Source: Seriola aureovittata (lineage: Eukaryota; Chordata; Actinopteri; Carangiformes; Carangidae). From it: 64,000 nucleotides of DNA. This document shows positions 63,220-64,000 of this stretch, one piece after another; the first letter of the stretch is position 1, and each line of letters starts with the position of its first letter. The notes under the pieces are model-generated. The model was not told where the DNA came from. It saw only the letters and a program-made list of their open reading frames with translations, and searched no databases. Both the position numbers and the translations under genes were made by a program. Where the stretch lies: positions 7,844,732-7,908,731 of the forward strand of contig NC_079375.1 of the NCBI RefSeq assembly GCF_021018895.1, given 5' to 3'.

Positions 63220-63277
63220 ATGTCAAAGTTGGATCAGATCCTTATTCTTGACCCTCCCTCCGACCTCAGATTTAAAG
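63220..63277 (+). CDS. vapa: vapa first coding exon (partial gene): VAMP-associated protein A
   Basis: The ATG at 63220 (A at -3) opens 19 codons, MSKLDQILILDPPSDLRFK, plus one base, then the donor AAAG|gtaggt at 63278. This matches the human VAPA start (KHEQILVLDPPTDLKFKG) better than VAPB, which has VEQVLSLEPQHELKF. The segment is the first strand of the MSP domain; the FFAT-binding surface, coiled coil and membrane anchor lie in exons beyond the window. VAPA is an ER tail-anchored protein that recruits FFAT-motif partners to membrane contact sites. Its place after RAB31 matches human chromosome 18. Confidence 0.88.
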
Positions 63278-64000
63278 GTAGGTGGATAACAATTTCTTCA
63301 ACGAAGTTGGGAGTAATGCCTGACTGAAACGATTTCACACTCCCTCAAGCGAATTTCGTTGCTAGCGAGCTAGCTAGCATTCACCGCCATTTTAAGTTAG
63401 CCAGGGACGAGACGGGCCGCTGTAGCCCCGCACTGTAGTGACGTGGATAAGCCGGCGTGGCGTGCATCTGGACGGTATCCCGTTCATGACAACACCTAGC
63501 AAAGTGGTAGAAGAATGTGGGGCAGCTAACTGTGGTTGTAAAACGTAATTAAAGTGAACACCTTGTTTGCCAATAACCTCACTTGAGCAGCAACATGAGC
63601 TAATATGCTGCTGTTGTAGTGTTAGCAACAGCAAACTGTTGTTTCCTCAGGGCTCAGCCTATTCCTTGAAATGCTTACTGTCCATAACCCGGACGTTATA
63701 TGGAAGGAAATTAACTTTTTTCTAGTGACAAATGAAGCGTACAACTTGACACACCTCTTCCCAAGACTTTGCCATGTCAAGCTGCTGTAGTGACTGACAG
63801 TTTGGATGACAAACTTGGCTAACCAACTGAAATTGTAATGTTAACGTTAACAACCTACGGTTTCAACAACATTTGGCTAACCGTGGATATAGAAACGTTT
63901 CTTTATGTCTGGGGCTAACGTTGGTTCGTTTCTCCTGACTCCATTAGCTGTGTATATACTCAACAAAATATGTAAACGTGTCCTGGACGACATTGTTGTT
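63278..64000 (+). other. Start of vapa intron 1
   Basis: No further exon is seen before the window ends. CCGCCATTTT at 63384-63393 is a YY1-type motif about 165 bp after the start codon. Confidence 0.5.

Overview
This window is vertebrate nuclear DNA, almost certainly from a ray-finned (teleost) fish. Long GT/CA microsatellites, a tRNA-derived SINE with a fish-type pyrimidine-rich tail, many fish-type palindromic and MITE-like repeats, GT-AG introns and compact gene spacing all point there. Five genes lie head to tail on the + strand: ankrd12, twsg1, ralbp1, rab31 and the first exon of vapa. The gene order matches human chromosome 18p11.22 (ANKRD12-TWSG1-RALBP1-PPP4R1-RAB31-TXNDC2-VAPA), except that PPP4R1 and TXNDC2 are not seen here.

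Layout: 1-19290 is ankrd12 (12 coding exons, 1956 residues predicted, including one 4.4 kb exon). 20600-37550 is twsg1 (noncoding first exon plus four coding exons, 228 residues; its introns hold most of the microsatellites and the SINE). 38925-49810 is ralbp1 (noncoding first exon plus nine coding exons, 660 residues). 51278-60170 is rab31 (seven coding exons, 194 residues, 2.1 kb 3'UTR). 60170-63100 is repeat-bearing intergenic DNA. 63220-64000 is vapa exon 1 and the start of its first intron. I placed all exon borders by eye from GT/AG sites, reading frame and remembered human orthologues. Every coding model closes in frame from ATG to stop, apart from vapa, which runs off the window.

The genes are not an operon-like pathway. 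ANKRD12 is a nuclear ankyrin-repeat co-regulator, TWSG1 a secreted BMP modulator, RALBP1 a Ral effector/RhoGAP, RAB31 an endosomal/Golgi small GTPase, and VAPA an ER contact-site protein. They sit together through conserved vertebrate synteny.

The item I most want checked is an exon-like open island on the minus strand inside an ankrd12 intron (7761-8186), which none of the five genes explains. Other notable items are a SINE with a perfect 16-bp target duplication, a hAT-like MITE with inverted ends and an 8-bp duplication, a Tc1/mariner transposase relic next to the twsg1 promoter, a nested cruciform carrying CCAAT, a motif cluster at the ralbp1 promoter, and changes at both proposed ATP-binding motifs of RALBP1.
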